Source: an uncultured bacterium
GTDB lineage: Bacteria > Cyanobacteriota > Vampirovibrionia > Obscuribacterales > Obscuribacteraceae
Direction of reading: 5' to 3'
NCBI GenBank assembly: GCA_913063055.1
Contig: CAJXZK010000035.1
Span: forward strand, 1-32,270
Length of the DNA: 32,270 nucleotides
The position numbers and the translations under genes were made by a program. The notes below the pieces were generated by a model that saw only the letters and a program-made list of their open reading frames with translations, made no database searches and was not told where the DNA came from. Below are positions 8,880 to 17,155 of this stretch, piece by piece. Numbering within the stretch: position 1 is the stretch's first letter; each line of letters opens with the position of its first letter.

Positions 8880-9926
8880 CTAGTGCACTGTAAATAGCAG
8901 CCAGTTTGCTAAGAAATAGACGAACAAAATCGCTATGGCGTCTCCGGCAAGGAATAGCAGTCTCTTCTCGGCGCGATAGGTCAATGAAATAACGACAATG
9001 GCCATTGATATTACAGCGGTAAGTGCCGTCAATACATTCAGTTCTGAGACTGAACGCAAGAGTGGAGCTTTGAGATAGCAGAGGTCGATTACAGCTAGAA
9101 TCACCACATTAAAGAGATTGCTGCCAAGAACATTGGCTACTGCCATATCGAATGCTCCCAGCCTTGCGGCTGCAAGCGAAACAGTGACTTCGGGCAAAGA
9201 GGTTGTAATGGCGATGAAGCTAGAGCCAATGAAGCTTTCTCCCCAACCTGTAGATTTGGCAATGCGTTCACCAAGCTCAGGTAAGAAGCAGGCAGCAACC
9301 ACAATTAGCAATGAATAGAAAGTAAAAAACATAATTGATTTAGGCAAGGTGGCGCCTGGTTCGGTTGCTTCGGCTAGTTCGCCAGCAAATTCTTTTACCC
9401 GCGTTTGTTCGTAGGCATAAATTAGTTTCATGGCAATGAGGTAGACGATAACAAAGGCAATGCTCAAGGGATCTATCGAATTGAGATTAGTCAATATTGG
9501 TAAGTGTTTGCCAAAGAGAATATCGATAGCGGCAAAGCTCACCAGTACTATGCCGAAACCGGCTGAGAGCATGTGACCTTGGTGCACCATTAGCGATACA
9601 GGTCTTTTCCTTGAAACCAGATCTAAGGCCGCGATAATGAGCATATTGAACATGCAGCTGCCAAGCGTACCGCTCACGGCCATGTCCGGTAGATCGTTAA
9701 GGGTAACGGCCGAAATGCCTGTAATTAGTTCGGGCAGAGAGGTAATGGTGGCAAGCAAAATCAGGCCGACCCAATTGCGACCAAGGCCTGTCTTTTCGGC
9801 AATGACATCACCGTGGCAAGTCAACTTTGTGCCGGCAAACATAATGACCGCGGCGCAAAGAGCAAATTCTATCCAGAGGTTTGACATGGGTATTAGACCG
9901 TTGCTATTGAGGCTTAAGGATAGCAT
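8880..9926 (-). CDS. Sodium/calcium exchanger family antiporter
   Basis: A 348-residue membrane protein of the Ca2+:cation antiporter superfamily, likely exchanging Ca2+ for Na+ or H+ across the inner membrane. The two inverted alpha-repeats are clear: ATITSLPELITG near residue 58 with GSCMFNMLI after it, and IAITTSLPEVTVS near 240 with GSNLFNVVI after it. The acidic residue of each SLPE is the family's ion ligand. About ten hydrophobic segments are present. The start is uncertain: ATG 9926 gives the longest form, while ATG 9887 (MSNLWIEF) places the first membrane helix right at the N-terminus as in relatives; neither has a strong ribosome site. It is divergent from the NADH dehydrogenase gene, sharing a 155-base promoter region. 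Confidence 0.88.
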   Translation of the reverse strand: MLSLSLNSNGLIPMSNLWIEFALCAAVIMFAGTKLTCHGDVIAEKTGLGRNWVGLILLATITSLPELITGISAVTLNDLPDMAVSGTLGSCMFNMLIIAALDLVSRKRPVSLMVHQGHMLSAGFGIVLVSFAAIDILFGKHLPILTNLNSIDPLSIAFVIVYLIAMKLIYAYEQTRVKEFAGELAEATEPGATLPKSIMFFTFYSLLIVVAACFLPELGERIAKSTGWGESFIGSSFIAITTSLPEVTVSLAAARLGAFDMAVANVLGSNLFNVVILAVIDLCYLKAPLLRSVSELNVLTALTAVISMAIVVISLTYRAEKRLLFLAGDAIAILFVYFLANWLLFTVH

Positions 9927-9936
9927 TGAAATATAG

Positions 9937-9949
9937 GGGTAATTAACCC
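9937..9949. repeat. Short inverted repeat in the divergent promoter region
   Basis: GGGT, a five-base AATTA centre and ACCC form a 13-base dyad just upstream of the antiporter start. Its arms are short and it could be chance, but its place between two divergent genes makes an operator possible. The remainder of the 155-base gap (to 10082) holds no recognisable RNA element. Confidence 0.25.
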
Positions 9950-10082
9950 TTCTGTTAGATTACCCGGCCAGCTGGGCAGGTTTAGGATAGGGCAACAGTT
10001 CTTGAGGCCCACGAGCAAGAAGCAGATTTAGGCACCCCCTGAAAGTGATTGCAGTGGCCCCCGACAAGAAGTTTCTAGCGTT

Positions 10083-12236
10083 ATGGCCCCAAAACAAAGC
10101 AAGCAAAATATAGTGATTTTAGGTGGTGGCTTTGCCGGGGTGAAGTGCGCTCGGCGATTGCGTCAGCTACTACCTGAAGAGCGCTATAACATTGTTGTTT
10201 TTAATCGCGAAAATCATATGGTTTTCCATCCGCTCTTGGCTGAAGTAGCCTCTGCAGCAGTTCAGCCCAAAGATGTAGGGGCGCCTCTGCGGCAGCTCTT
10301 GCACAAAGTGCAGTGTCGCACTGAAGATATCTTGAATATCGATCTTGATAATAGTTTGGTTGAGTATGAAGCTCATGATGGCAAGAGACGCCAGATGAAC
10401 TACGATCAAGTGGTGATTGCTTGTGGTAATGCACCCAACTTAGCTCTTGTGCCGGGTATGGACGAACATGCCTTTGGCCTCAAGACTATTGGTGATGCCT
10501 TGGCTCTGCAGGCTCATATCATGCAACAGTTAGAGAAGGCTGAGGTCTGCGATGATCTCGATCGCAAGCGCTGGTATCTATCGTTTATTGTGGTTGGAGG
10601 CGGCTTTAGTGGTGTTGAGGTGGCCGGTGAAATCAATGATCTTTTGCACAAGAGTCTACGCTTTTTTGAAAATATAAAGCCTGAAGATATCTCTGTTGTG
10701 ATTATTCATTCGCGTGATCAAATTTTGCCAGAAGTGAGTCAATCTCTGCGTCTTCGCGCTAAAGCAAGAATGGAAGAAGCGGGGGTGAAAATTTATCTCA
10801 ATGCCCATGCATGTCGTGCCACCCCGGATGGTATTGCTTTGCGGGACGGCAGAATATTACCTGGCGGAACAATTGTTTGCACTATCGGCACCAGTATTTT
10901 GCCAATTGTAGAACGTCTTAGTGTATTGAAGAAAAATGGTCGTATTGCCGCCCAGGCTGATATGAGCATACCGGGTCATGCTAATGCTTGGGCCATTGGA
11001 GATTGTGCTGCCATAGTCAATGCTTTAGATAATCAGCTGTGCCCTACGGTGGCGCAGTTTGCTGAACGTCAGGGGGTGCAAGTGGCCGACAATATTGCCC
11101 GGCGTTTGCAGGGGCAGCCCACTAGACCGTTTTCATTCAAGATGCAAGGGCAGTTATGTTCGATTGGCGGGCGCAATGCTATTGCTGAAATTTCAGGCTT
11201 GCATATTTCTGGCTTTATCGGCTGGTTCATATGGCGCGGTGTCTATCTGATGAAGTTGCCTTCGATTTCGCAAAAAATCAAAGTCGGCCTTGAGTGGGGC
11301 TGCGACTTGATTTTCCCTCGTACTTTGGCGCATTTGCGGGCTGATCCTAGCAAGCGAGTTTCTCGGGCGTTCTATGCCGCTGGTGATTTTATTTTCAATC
11401 AAGGTGACGCTGCTGCTGAGTTTTTCATGATCGAAGAAGGCGAAGTAGAAGTTTTAAAATTGCCTGAATTTAGTAATAGTAGTAACGCTAGCCATAATAC
11501 TAGTGGTGATACTAAAAATATTGACCCCGAGGTGGTTGCCGTTCTTGGTCCCGGTGACTTCTTTGGCGAAGCAGCCTTGCTCAATGATCGACCGCGCAAT
11601 GCCAGTGTCAGGGCTCGTACTGATGTAGAAGTAGTTGTTCTTGGTCGCAGTATTTTTAGTCAGATTTCTCTTGCCTTATCACCTTTGCGCGATGCGGTGG
11701 CCAAGGCGGTACAGCGAAGAGCTTCACCTAAAAGCCTTGATGAATACAGGCATGTGCTTGGAGCTATTTCCTTAGCTTCTGTCACCGATGCCCTTCCCGG
11801 GGCACCGTTGCAGCCAGAAAGTACGGTGGAGAATGCGATTGAGCGCATTAATAAGCACCGTTTAGACTTTTGCTGTGTCGTCAATAAAGCCGGGCTTTTA
11901 GTTGGCATCGTCACTCGTTCTGACTTGCTCTCTGCCATTGACGTGGCCACAGCTATTCAAGATAAGAAAGCGGCTGAAATTACAGTGAAAGAAATTATGG
12001 TCAAAGATCCTGTGGCTATTACCCTTGAAGATACTACTCTGCTGGCGCTCTTAACTATGCGTGAGCACGGCCTCAAGCGGGTTCCCGTGCTAGAAAGCCG
12101 AGCTAACCGCACGCCCAGAGGCTATGTGCGCATTGAGAATATTATGGATCACGTTGTACGCGATTTAGGCTCAGACAAGCTAGTTGCCTCAAACGCGCCC
12201 ATGACCCGTGAAATTGATTTTCCGAAATTTGAATGA
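10083..12236 (+). CDS. Type II NADH dehydrogenase fused to cyclic-nucleotide-binding and CBS domains
   Basis: A 717-residue protein with three parts. Residues 1-415 are an NDH-2 flavoenzyme: FAD-binding GGGFAG (about 14-19), NAD(H)-binding VVGGGFSGVEVAGE (about 170-183), the second FAD motif AWAIGDCAAI (near 305), and the amphipathic C-terminal membrane-binding stretch GFIGWFIWRGVYLMKLP. It should pass electrons from NADH to quinone without pumping protons. Residues about 427-535 are a cyclic-nucleotide-binding domain with an intact phosphate-binding cassette, FFGEAALLNDRPRNASV, including the Gly-Glu pair and the Arg. An Asn/Ser-rich loop interrupts it near 460-480. Residues about 565-700 are a CBS pair. 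The usual NDH-2 length is 400-450. The fusion suggests direct allosteric control by cNMP and adenosine nucleotides; that is inference. The ribosome site is weak. The reading frame is intact throughout. Confidence 0.92.
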   Translation: MAPKQSKQNIVILGGGFAGVKCARRLRQLLPEERYNIVVFNRENHMVFHPLLAEVASAAVQPKDVGAPLRQLLHKVQCRTEDILNIDLDNSLVEYEAHDGKRRQMNYDQVVIACGNAPNLALVPGMDEHAFGLKTIGDALALQAHIMQQLEKAEVCDDLDRKRWYLSFIVVGGGFSGVEVAGEINDLLHKSLRFFENIKPEDISVVIIHSRDQILPEVSQSLRLRAKARMEEAGVKIYLNAHACRATPDGIALRDGRILPGGTIVCTIGTSILPIVERLSVLKKNGRIAAQADMSIPGHANAWAIGDCAAIVNALDNQLCPTVAQFAERQGVQVADNIARRLQGQPTRPFSFKMQGQLCSIGGRNAIAEISGLHISGFIGWFIWRGVYLMKLPSISQKIKVGLEWGCDLIFPRTLAHLRADPSKRVSRAFYAAGDFIFNQGDAAAEFFMIEEGEVEVLKLPEFSNSSNASHNTSGDTKNIDPEVVAVLGPGDFFGEAALLNDRPRNASVRARTDVEVVVLGRSIFSQISLALSPLRDAVAKAVQRRASPKSLDEYRHVLGAISLASVTDALPGAPLQPESTVENAIERINKHRLDFCCVVNKAGLLVGIVTRSDLLSAIDVATAIQDKKAAEITVKEIMVKDPVAITLEDTTLLALLTMREHGLKRVPVLESRANRTPRGYVRIENIMDHVVRDLGSDKLVASNAPMTREIDFPKFE

Positions 12237-12241
12237 ACGGC

Positions 12242-13180
12242 TTAAATTCTTACGTTCTTACCGCAGTCAGGGCAGAAGAAGAAGGACGGTGCAATCTTAC
12301 TTGTGCAGTGAGGGCAGACACGCAGAGTCACTTCCTGATCGGTGGTGGGATAGCGGCCGGCCATGATTTCTTTGAAGGCTTTGGTTTCAGACCAGGCTTT
12401 GATTTCTTTGGCACGGAATACAGGAATAGGATGGGATTTGAACAACTCTTGCATGAGTTTGTAGACTTTGTTCAGGGTGCTGTAATCCATTTCTTCATAG
12501 CTGTCGGCTTGCTTGAGAAATTCCTGGCAGCTCATTTGTTCAAATACTGTTTTCGAGCCAGCTGAGAGTTTCATGTGGGCATTGAGGCAGATGCTCACGT
12601 CTTGGGCTACAAGCAGCTCCGCTCTATCGGCTGTCATCTCTGATTTGCGCGACCAATCGAAGAGGGCAATTTGTAGGGCAATATTGGCTAAGCCGCGAAT
12701 TGGAACGACCATATCGAAGACAGTGATAATCATCATTGCTAAGCTGCGATAAAGCACGTGGCCAGCCTTAACGTGACCGAGTTCGTGACCAAGCACAGCC
12801 ATAAGCTCTTGGTCGTCGAGCAAGTCAACCAGACCAGACTGAATAACAATAAATGGTCGCTCTACGCCAAAAGTGTAAGCGTTGACAATGGGGCTTGAAG
12901 CAAGAAAGAGATCGGGCTCATGTACATCGAGAATTTCACAAGCTTCTTTGAAGAGTTTATACACTCGGGGGCATTGCTTGGGGGTGATATGAACCGCACT
13001 GCCGAGCAGTTGCACGCGCATAATTTTTTCCCAGCCCAGCTCAAGCATTTTGCGCACTAGCTTATCGAGTCCTGGAATCTTTCTCAGTGCTTCCAGAGCC
13101 TGCCTGTCAGCGGGGTGCTCGAAAGCACTGGAGCAAAGACGCGGGAACCGCCGACGAGTTGACGTTTCGCTAGAGCTCAT
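12242..13180 (-). CDS. M48-family metalloprotease with C-terminal zinc ribbon
   Basis: A 312-residue zinc protease. The catalytic motif HELGH is at 132-136 and the third ligand is in EMTAD (181-185), the M48 (HtpX/Ste24-like) arrangement. Hydrophobic segments at about 145-172 follow the active site. The C-terminus carries a zinc ribbon (CPHC and CPDC, about 291-308), an addition to the peptidase fold. I place the start at ATG 13178-13180, which has GGAGG eight bases upstream; the open frame extends to a TTG at 13195, but that would put the ribosome site inside the coding region. It ends five bases from the convergent NADH dehydrogenase stop. The likely role is membrane-associated proteolysis; substrates are unknown. 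Confidence 0.88.
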   Translation of the reverse strand: MSSSETSTRRRFPRLCSSAFEHPADRQALEALRKIPGLDKLVRKMLELGWEKIMRVQLLGSAVHITPKQCPRVYKLFKEACEILDVHEPDLFLASSPIVNAYTFGVERPFIVIQSGLVDLLDDQELMAVLGHELGHVKAGHVLYRSLAMMIITVFDMVVPIRGLANIALQIALFDWSRKSEMTADRAELLVAQDVSICLNAHMKLSAGSKTVFEQMSCQEFLKQADSYEEMDYSTLNKVYKLMQELFKSHPIPVFRAKEIKAWSETKAFKEIMAGRYPTTDQEVTLRVCPHCTSKIAPSFFFCPDCGKNVRI

Positions 13181-13278
13181 CAAATAAACCTCCAAAGGCG
13201 TTGACTGCTTTTAAACCGTAGCAGCATGATATGGATCTACCCACTTTTATAGCGTGCCACGAAAGATAATGCTTAATT

Positions 13279-13373
13279 CGCAGATTTAAACCACAATCGC
13301 AGTTCTAAACCACAATCGCTTATTTGAACGAGAATGCCAGCTTTAAACTAGAGTCTCAGATCTAAACTAGAGT
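13279..13373. repeat. Five tandem copies of a degenerate 19-bp repeat
   Basis: Five units of exactly 19 bp follow each other at 13279, 13298, 13317, 13336 and 13355. The consensus is CGCAGATTTAAACCACAAT. Units 1 and 2 share 17 of 19 bases, units 4 and 5 share 15, and the middle unit is the most diverged (14 of 19 to unit 1). The last unit covers the stop codon and final codons of the symporter gene (minus strand), so the array begins inside the coding end and runs into the gap. A period of 19 is not a multiple of three, so it is not coding repetition. The remaining 100 bases of the 181-base gap hold the M48 ribosome site and AT-rich DNA. Confidence 0.85.
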
Positions 13374-14642
13374 CGCCGCTGCTGGCTCTACCTGAGGTTG
13401 AATCTCTTTTTCTTCGAAGACACCTTCCCAGCGGGCCATTACTACCGAAGCCAGGCAATTACCTAAGACATTGACTGAGGTGCGGGCCATGTCCATCAGG
13501 GTATCAACACCCAAAATCAAGGCTACGCCGGCTAAAGGCAGGTCGAAGGTGGCGAGAGTGCCGGCCAGAATAACTAAAGATGCCCGTGGCACAGCGGCCA
13601 CACCTTTGCTTGTCAGCATGAGGGTGAGCAGCATCAATATTTGCTTTTCAATGGGCATGTGCACGCCAGCTGCCTGGGCGACGAAAACAGCAGCTAATGA
13701 AAGATATAAGGTAGTGCCATCGAGATTAAATGTATAGCCCAAGGGCAAGACAAAACTGACTATTGGTCGGGGCACCCCAAGAGCTTCCATATTCTGCAGG
13801 GCTTTGGGTAATGCTGCTTCTGAGCTTGTGGTCGAAAAAGCAATCAAGAAGGGTTCTTTTACAGCAGCGGCAAATCGCTTTAGTGGCACTTTGGCCAACA
13901 GGGCAACGGGCACGAGTATGCCAATAATAAAAATGGCCAGGGCGAGGTAGAGAGTGCCTACCAATTTGCCCAGTGAAAAGAGCACGAGCAAGCCATGTTT
14001 GCCTACGGTGCTGGCCATGGCGCAGGCCACCCCGAGTGGGGCTACTTTCATGACATAGCCAGTGTACTTAAACATTACTTCCGCCAGGCTCTGGCAGAGG
14101 TCTACTATTTGAGTAGCGCGGGCTGCCTTTACTCCTAGAGCAAAGATAATAGTGAAGACAACTATTTGCAGGACATCGCCCCGGGCCATCGAATCAATAA
14201 TACTGGTGGGGAAAATGTGGGTAATGAGATCGCCAGCACTGGGCTTTTTAGCCAGCAGCTCCTGGGCCTCGCCAGCATTGAGTGCGCTTAAGTTGATACC
14301 GGCGCCTGGTTGGCAAACGTTGACCACAACTAAGCCCACGATTAAGGCGAAGGTAGTAATCAATTCAAAATAAATCAGGCATTTGAGGCCAACGCGACCA
14401 ACTGAAAATGCGCCCTGGCTATTTGCTGAGAGGCTATTGTCACCGTGCCCGTGACCACCGGCAATTCCTACTACTAAAGTAGAAAAAACCAGAGGAGCAA
14501 TGATTGTTTTGATCAGGTGGAGGAAAATATCAGCCCCAGGTGATGAGGCCATTCCCACCTGCGGCGAGAGCCAGCCGACAAAAATTCCTAGTGCTAGACC
14601 AATAAAAATCTGAGTGGTCAGCGCCGGTGCTTTTAGTTTCAC
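13362..14642 (-). CDS. Dicarboxylate/amino acid:cation symporter (DAACS family)
   Basis: A 426-residue inner-membrane symporter for C4-dicarboxylates or glutamate/aspartate with H+ or Na+. Family signatures are present: a serine-rich re-entrant loop AFSTTSSEAALPKAL (about 275), FNLDGTTLY (the NMDGT-type cation site), and a conserved late helix with DTLMDMARTSVNVLGN. The length is normal. The start is GTG at 14640-14642, with GTAGGAA about eight bases upstream. The NMDGT methionine is replaced by leucine, as in several family members. Its 3' end lies inside the 19-bp tandem repeat array. The next upstream gene on the same strand (Tat-exported protein) ends 23 bases before, so the two may be cotranscribed. 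The exact substrate is not readable. Confidence 0.92.
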   Translation of the reverse strand: MKLKAPALTTQIFIGLALGIFVGWLSPQVGMASSPGADIFLHLIKTIIAPLVFSTLVVGIAGGHGHGDNSLSANSQGAFSVGRVGLKCLIYFELITTFALIVGLVVVNVCQPGAGINLSALNAGEAQELLAKKPSAGDLITHIFPTSIIDSMARGDVLQIVVFTIIFALGVKAARATQIVDLCQSLAEVMFKYTGYVMKVAPLGVACAMASTVGKHGLLVLFSLGKLVGTLYLALAIFIIGILVPVALLAKVPLKRFAAAVKEPFLIAFSTTSSEAALPKALQNMEALGVPRPIVSFVLPLGYTFNLDGTTLYLSLAAVFVAQAAGVHMPIEKQILMLLTLMLTSKGVAAVPRASLVILAGTLATFDLPLAGVALILGVDTLMDMARTSVNVLGNCLASVVMARWEGVFEEKEIQPQVEPAAATLV

Positions 14643-14665
14643 AACTATTTCCTACTGGTTATTAT

Positions 14666-16780
14666 CTAACTCAATGACAATACTTCAAGACCGCGACCGC
14701 CGAGAACGGCTAGTTGATCTCTTATTGCTACTGCTGAGACTCCTTCGATGACAGACAGGTTGGCAATTATTTGCGGTGCTGCTGTCTTTTCAAAATTGAT
14801 TATGGTGGCTACGTCTTTGCCGTCAAGACCTCGGCCCACAGCCACGGCACGGTTGCCCTGGCAGGTGATGGCGAGGCCGTCGTGAGGCAAGTCGATTGAA
14901 CCAAGTACATGCAAGTCTTTATCGTATCTTTGCAGTACTAAGAAAAATCCTTTTGAATTTTGATCGATAGCTGTGACCACCACTACATCGTCACCAAAGG
15001 CGATATCACGAATAGCTAGGTTTTCAAAATGTCTAGCGCTCAATTGCTCTAGCGTCGGATTGTTGCCATCGGCCTGGCTGCTACTTGCTGGCGCTGTTTT
15101 GGCACTAGATTCGGTACTAGTCTCGTTGCTAGTTTCGGAGCCGGCTTTGCGTGGTCCATAGATAACTATATCGTTCAAGCCACCGAGCATGAGCTGCCCT
15201 TTGTTGGCCTGACAGCGGTTGAATATGCCCGGCACCTCAAATGATTTGAGAAGCTCGAGTTTGTCAGAATATAGTTTGACTGGTTGAATTTTAGTGGTTT
15301 TCTCTAAGAACTTAATGGCATAGGCTCGGCTCAGGCTGCCATCAAAGCAAAGTTGATTAGCTGAGAGCTTGCTAGTTGTAATTACAGTTTGCAGCTTTTC
15401 CATTTTGCGCAGTGAAATTTCGTCTTTTGATAGACAAACAATGAAACTTCCAGCACCGACCATGGCTTTGATTGCCTGTTGTGGTGCCGCTGAATTCATC
15501 ATGATCGGGCGCTCGGGTCGGCCAAGGTGGTAGAGCTGTAGCTCGGCACCAGCTAAGACTACCAGGTCTTTCCACACGGCCACTCCGGCTGCTGCCAGTT
15601 TGGGAATGCTATATGAAGATGTAATTGCCCAGCCTTCTTTTGCTCGGGTGAGCAGCTGAACGCCAGACCAGCCGGTGGCAACATAGGCTGTTAGATCGCG
15701 CATGACCACTGAAGTTGATTTGCCGCTGTCGGTTTTGGCTGCTGGAATATTGAGCACTTGTTCGCGGGCTAAGTTATGACCTTTGTCGATGGTGAGCGAA
15801 ATTACTATGCGCTCACCCTTGTTGCGGCCAACCACCAAGAAGCGATCTTTTTGAGCGGCTGCTGATTCAATGGCCGTTAAGGGCTCAAGGGTGATATTGC
15901 TGGCTAAGTGCGGAGAGCCACTGGTGACAATGATTTTTGCTTGGCCAAATTTATTGGCTTTAGTGCCGTCTATTCCAGCAATCAAAATCAAATCTTTGAA
16001 GCGAGTGACAACGCGATAGTCGCCTTCAATGATCAGTGATTTTTGAATTTCAGGAGAATCGGGGCTGACTAAATTGACAATGTCAACTTGCGATTTGGCA
16101 CCGCCGTTGGCGGAGGAAAGAATTGTCAATTGCTTATCAGTTAAGTCTAAGGCCCGCACGGGGAGCTGCACTGATAGGCTAGCTATGTATACAGGTTCTT
16201 TGCCGCTGCGGCGATTTGGGGCACTGTATATAGAGACAAGATTTTCTCCACCAGCGCTCACTCCGCTAACGCAAATCAAGTCACCGCTGGCAACGATACT
16301 GCCCGCTTCGGTATAGCGACCAAGGCGAATATCACTGACTATTGATGGTGCTTCTATTGGTGCCAGCGACACTGTAACTAAGTCGACAACAGGTTCGGAT
16401 TGGTCGCCTTCGCGGTAGGTAAGACCGTAAGCAGCGAATGGAGTGACGGCAAAGTCAACTACTTTATTGCCGAGGCCATTTAGTTCCGCTACTACTTTCA
16501 CTGGGGTTTTGACAGTGACTGGTTTGCGCATATCGACAACCGCTAAGCGACCGAATTCATCGGTAAAGCAAAGGTAGCCTTTGTCTGCTATGCCGACATG
16601 ATCTGGCACGATGGCCGGTGCCCAGTCTTCTCTTGATAGTGAATGGGGACCAGTCAGTGTCGGTTGACTGCGCGGCGTCTTCTTAGCAAAAGCCGGGACT
16701 AGTGCCAATTGGTCTATGAGAAGCAGTGTGCCGCAGGTGTATGAAAGAGAGCCAAAGAGAAATGAGCGTCTAGATTGCAT
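14666..16780 (-). CDS. Tat-exported beta-propeller-like protein
   Basis: A 704-residue protein. The N-terminus has a twin-arginine signal (SRRSFLFG, residues 3-10) followed by a hydrophobic segment and a likely cleavage site at PAFAK, so it is probably exported folded. The mature part is a long run of beta-strand-rich segments of about 40-60 residues with patterns such as YLCFTDEFGRLAVVDM, VVDLVTVSL and GLEVLSLS, resembling LVIVD or WD-like propeller blades. A Ser/Thr/Ala/Glu-rich linker (about 550-575) splits it. No catalytic motif is evident. Tat export often goes with a cofactor, but no binding motif is seen. The gene lies 23 bases ahead of the symporter gene. The ribosome site is weak. 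The function is unknown; the propeller fold is inference from strand periodicity. Confidence 0.75.
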   Translation of the reverse strand: MQSRRSFLFGSLSYTCGTLLLIDQLALVPAFAKKTPRSQPTLTGPHSLSREDWAPAIVPDHVGIADKGYLCFTDEFGRLAVVDMRKPVTVKTPVKVVAELNGLGNKVVDFAVTPFAAYGLTYREGDQSEPVVDLVTVSLAPIEAPSIVSDIRLGRYTEAGSIVASGDLICVSGVSAGGENLVSIYSAPNRRSGKEPVYIASLSVQLPVRALDLTDKQLTILSSANGGAKSQVDIVNLVSPDSPEIQKSLIIEGDYRVVTRFKDLILIAGIDGTKANKFGQAKIIVTSGSPHLASNITLEPLTAIESAAAQKDRFLVVGRNKGERIVISLTIDKGHNLAREQVLNIPAAKTDSGKSTSVVMRDLTAYVATGWSGVQLLTRAKEGWAITSSYSIPKLAAAGVAVWKDLVVLAGAELQLYHLGRPERPIMMNSAAPQQAIKAMVGAGSFIVCLSKDEISLRKMEKLQTVITTSKLSANQLCFDGSLSRAYAIKFLEKTTKIQPVKLYSDKLELLKSFEVPGIFNRCQANKGQLMLGGLNDIVIYGPRKAGSETSNETSTESSAKTAPASSSQADGNNPTLEQLSARHFENLAIRDIAFGDDVVVVTAIDQNSKGFFLVLQRYDKDLHVLGSIDLPHDGLAITCQGNRAVAVGRGLDGKDVATIINFEKTAAPQIIANLSVIEGVSAVAIRDQLAVLGGRGLEVLSLS

Positions 16781-16839
16781 TGAGAACTTTCGGTGCTTTC
16801 TTTGATTGAAGGGCAGTATTTGACTTGAAAATTAGATAT

Positions 16840-17097
16840 TTAGTGCAGGAGCGTGTGCAGCATGCCTTGAACGAAATTCAGTAAGACAATGAGCACGATG
16901 GGCGAGAGATCAAAGCCACTTATGGGCGGCACTATACGCTGAATGGGAGCAATCACCGGCTTGATTATATTATCGAGGGTGACAAATGGCTGATCTTTCC
17001 AGTTGATGTTGGGAAACCATGAGAGCAAGCACCATAAAAATAGTGCCATACTGAGTAGCTGAAAAACACCGTCAAATATTTGCAAAACTGGGTTCAT
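16840..17097 (-). CDS. YggT-family membrane protein
   Basis: An 85-residue protein with two hydrophobic segments (about 8-28 and 64-84) joined by the family's conserved loop, with FVTLDNIIKPVIAPIQRIVPPISGFDLSP matching the pattern of a proline pair, IxPIxRxxPP and GxDLSP. YggT (Ycf19 in cyanobacteria and plastids) proteins have roles in osmotic tolerance or cell-division and membrane organisation in different lineages. It is divergent from thiL with a 58-base gap, and lies 59 bases upstream of the Tat-exported protein on the same strand. The length is normal for the single-unit form. Confidence 0.9.
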   Translation of the reverse strand: MNPVLQIFDGVFQLLSMALFLWCLLSWFPNINWKDQPFVTLDNIIKPVIAPIQRIVPPISGFDLSPIVLIVLLNFVQGMLHTLLH

Positions 17098-17155
17098 AAC
17101 CGCACCACGCAGAACTAACGTCTTACGCCAAATTGTAGCATTTTGATCAGTAGCT

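Noticed and set aside
12233-12565. Plus-strand open frame of 110 codons at the end of the NADH dehydrogenase gene
   Set aside because: It lies opposite the M48 protease, whose HELGH, zinc ribbon and ribosome site prove the minus strand is coding there.
13279-13373. CRISPR-like array
   Set aside because: Units abut directly with no spacers, the repeat is only 19 bp and degenerate, and no cas gene is near.
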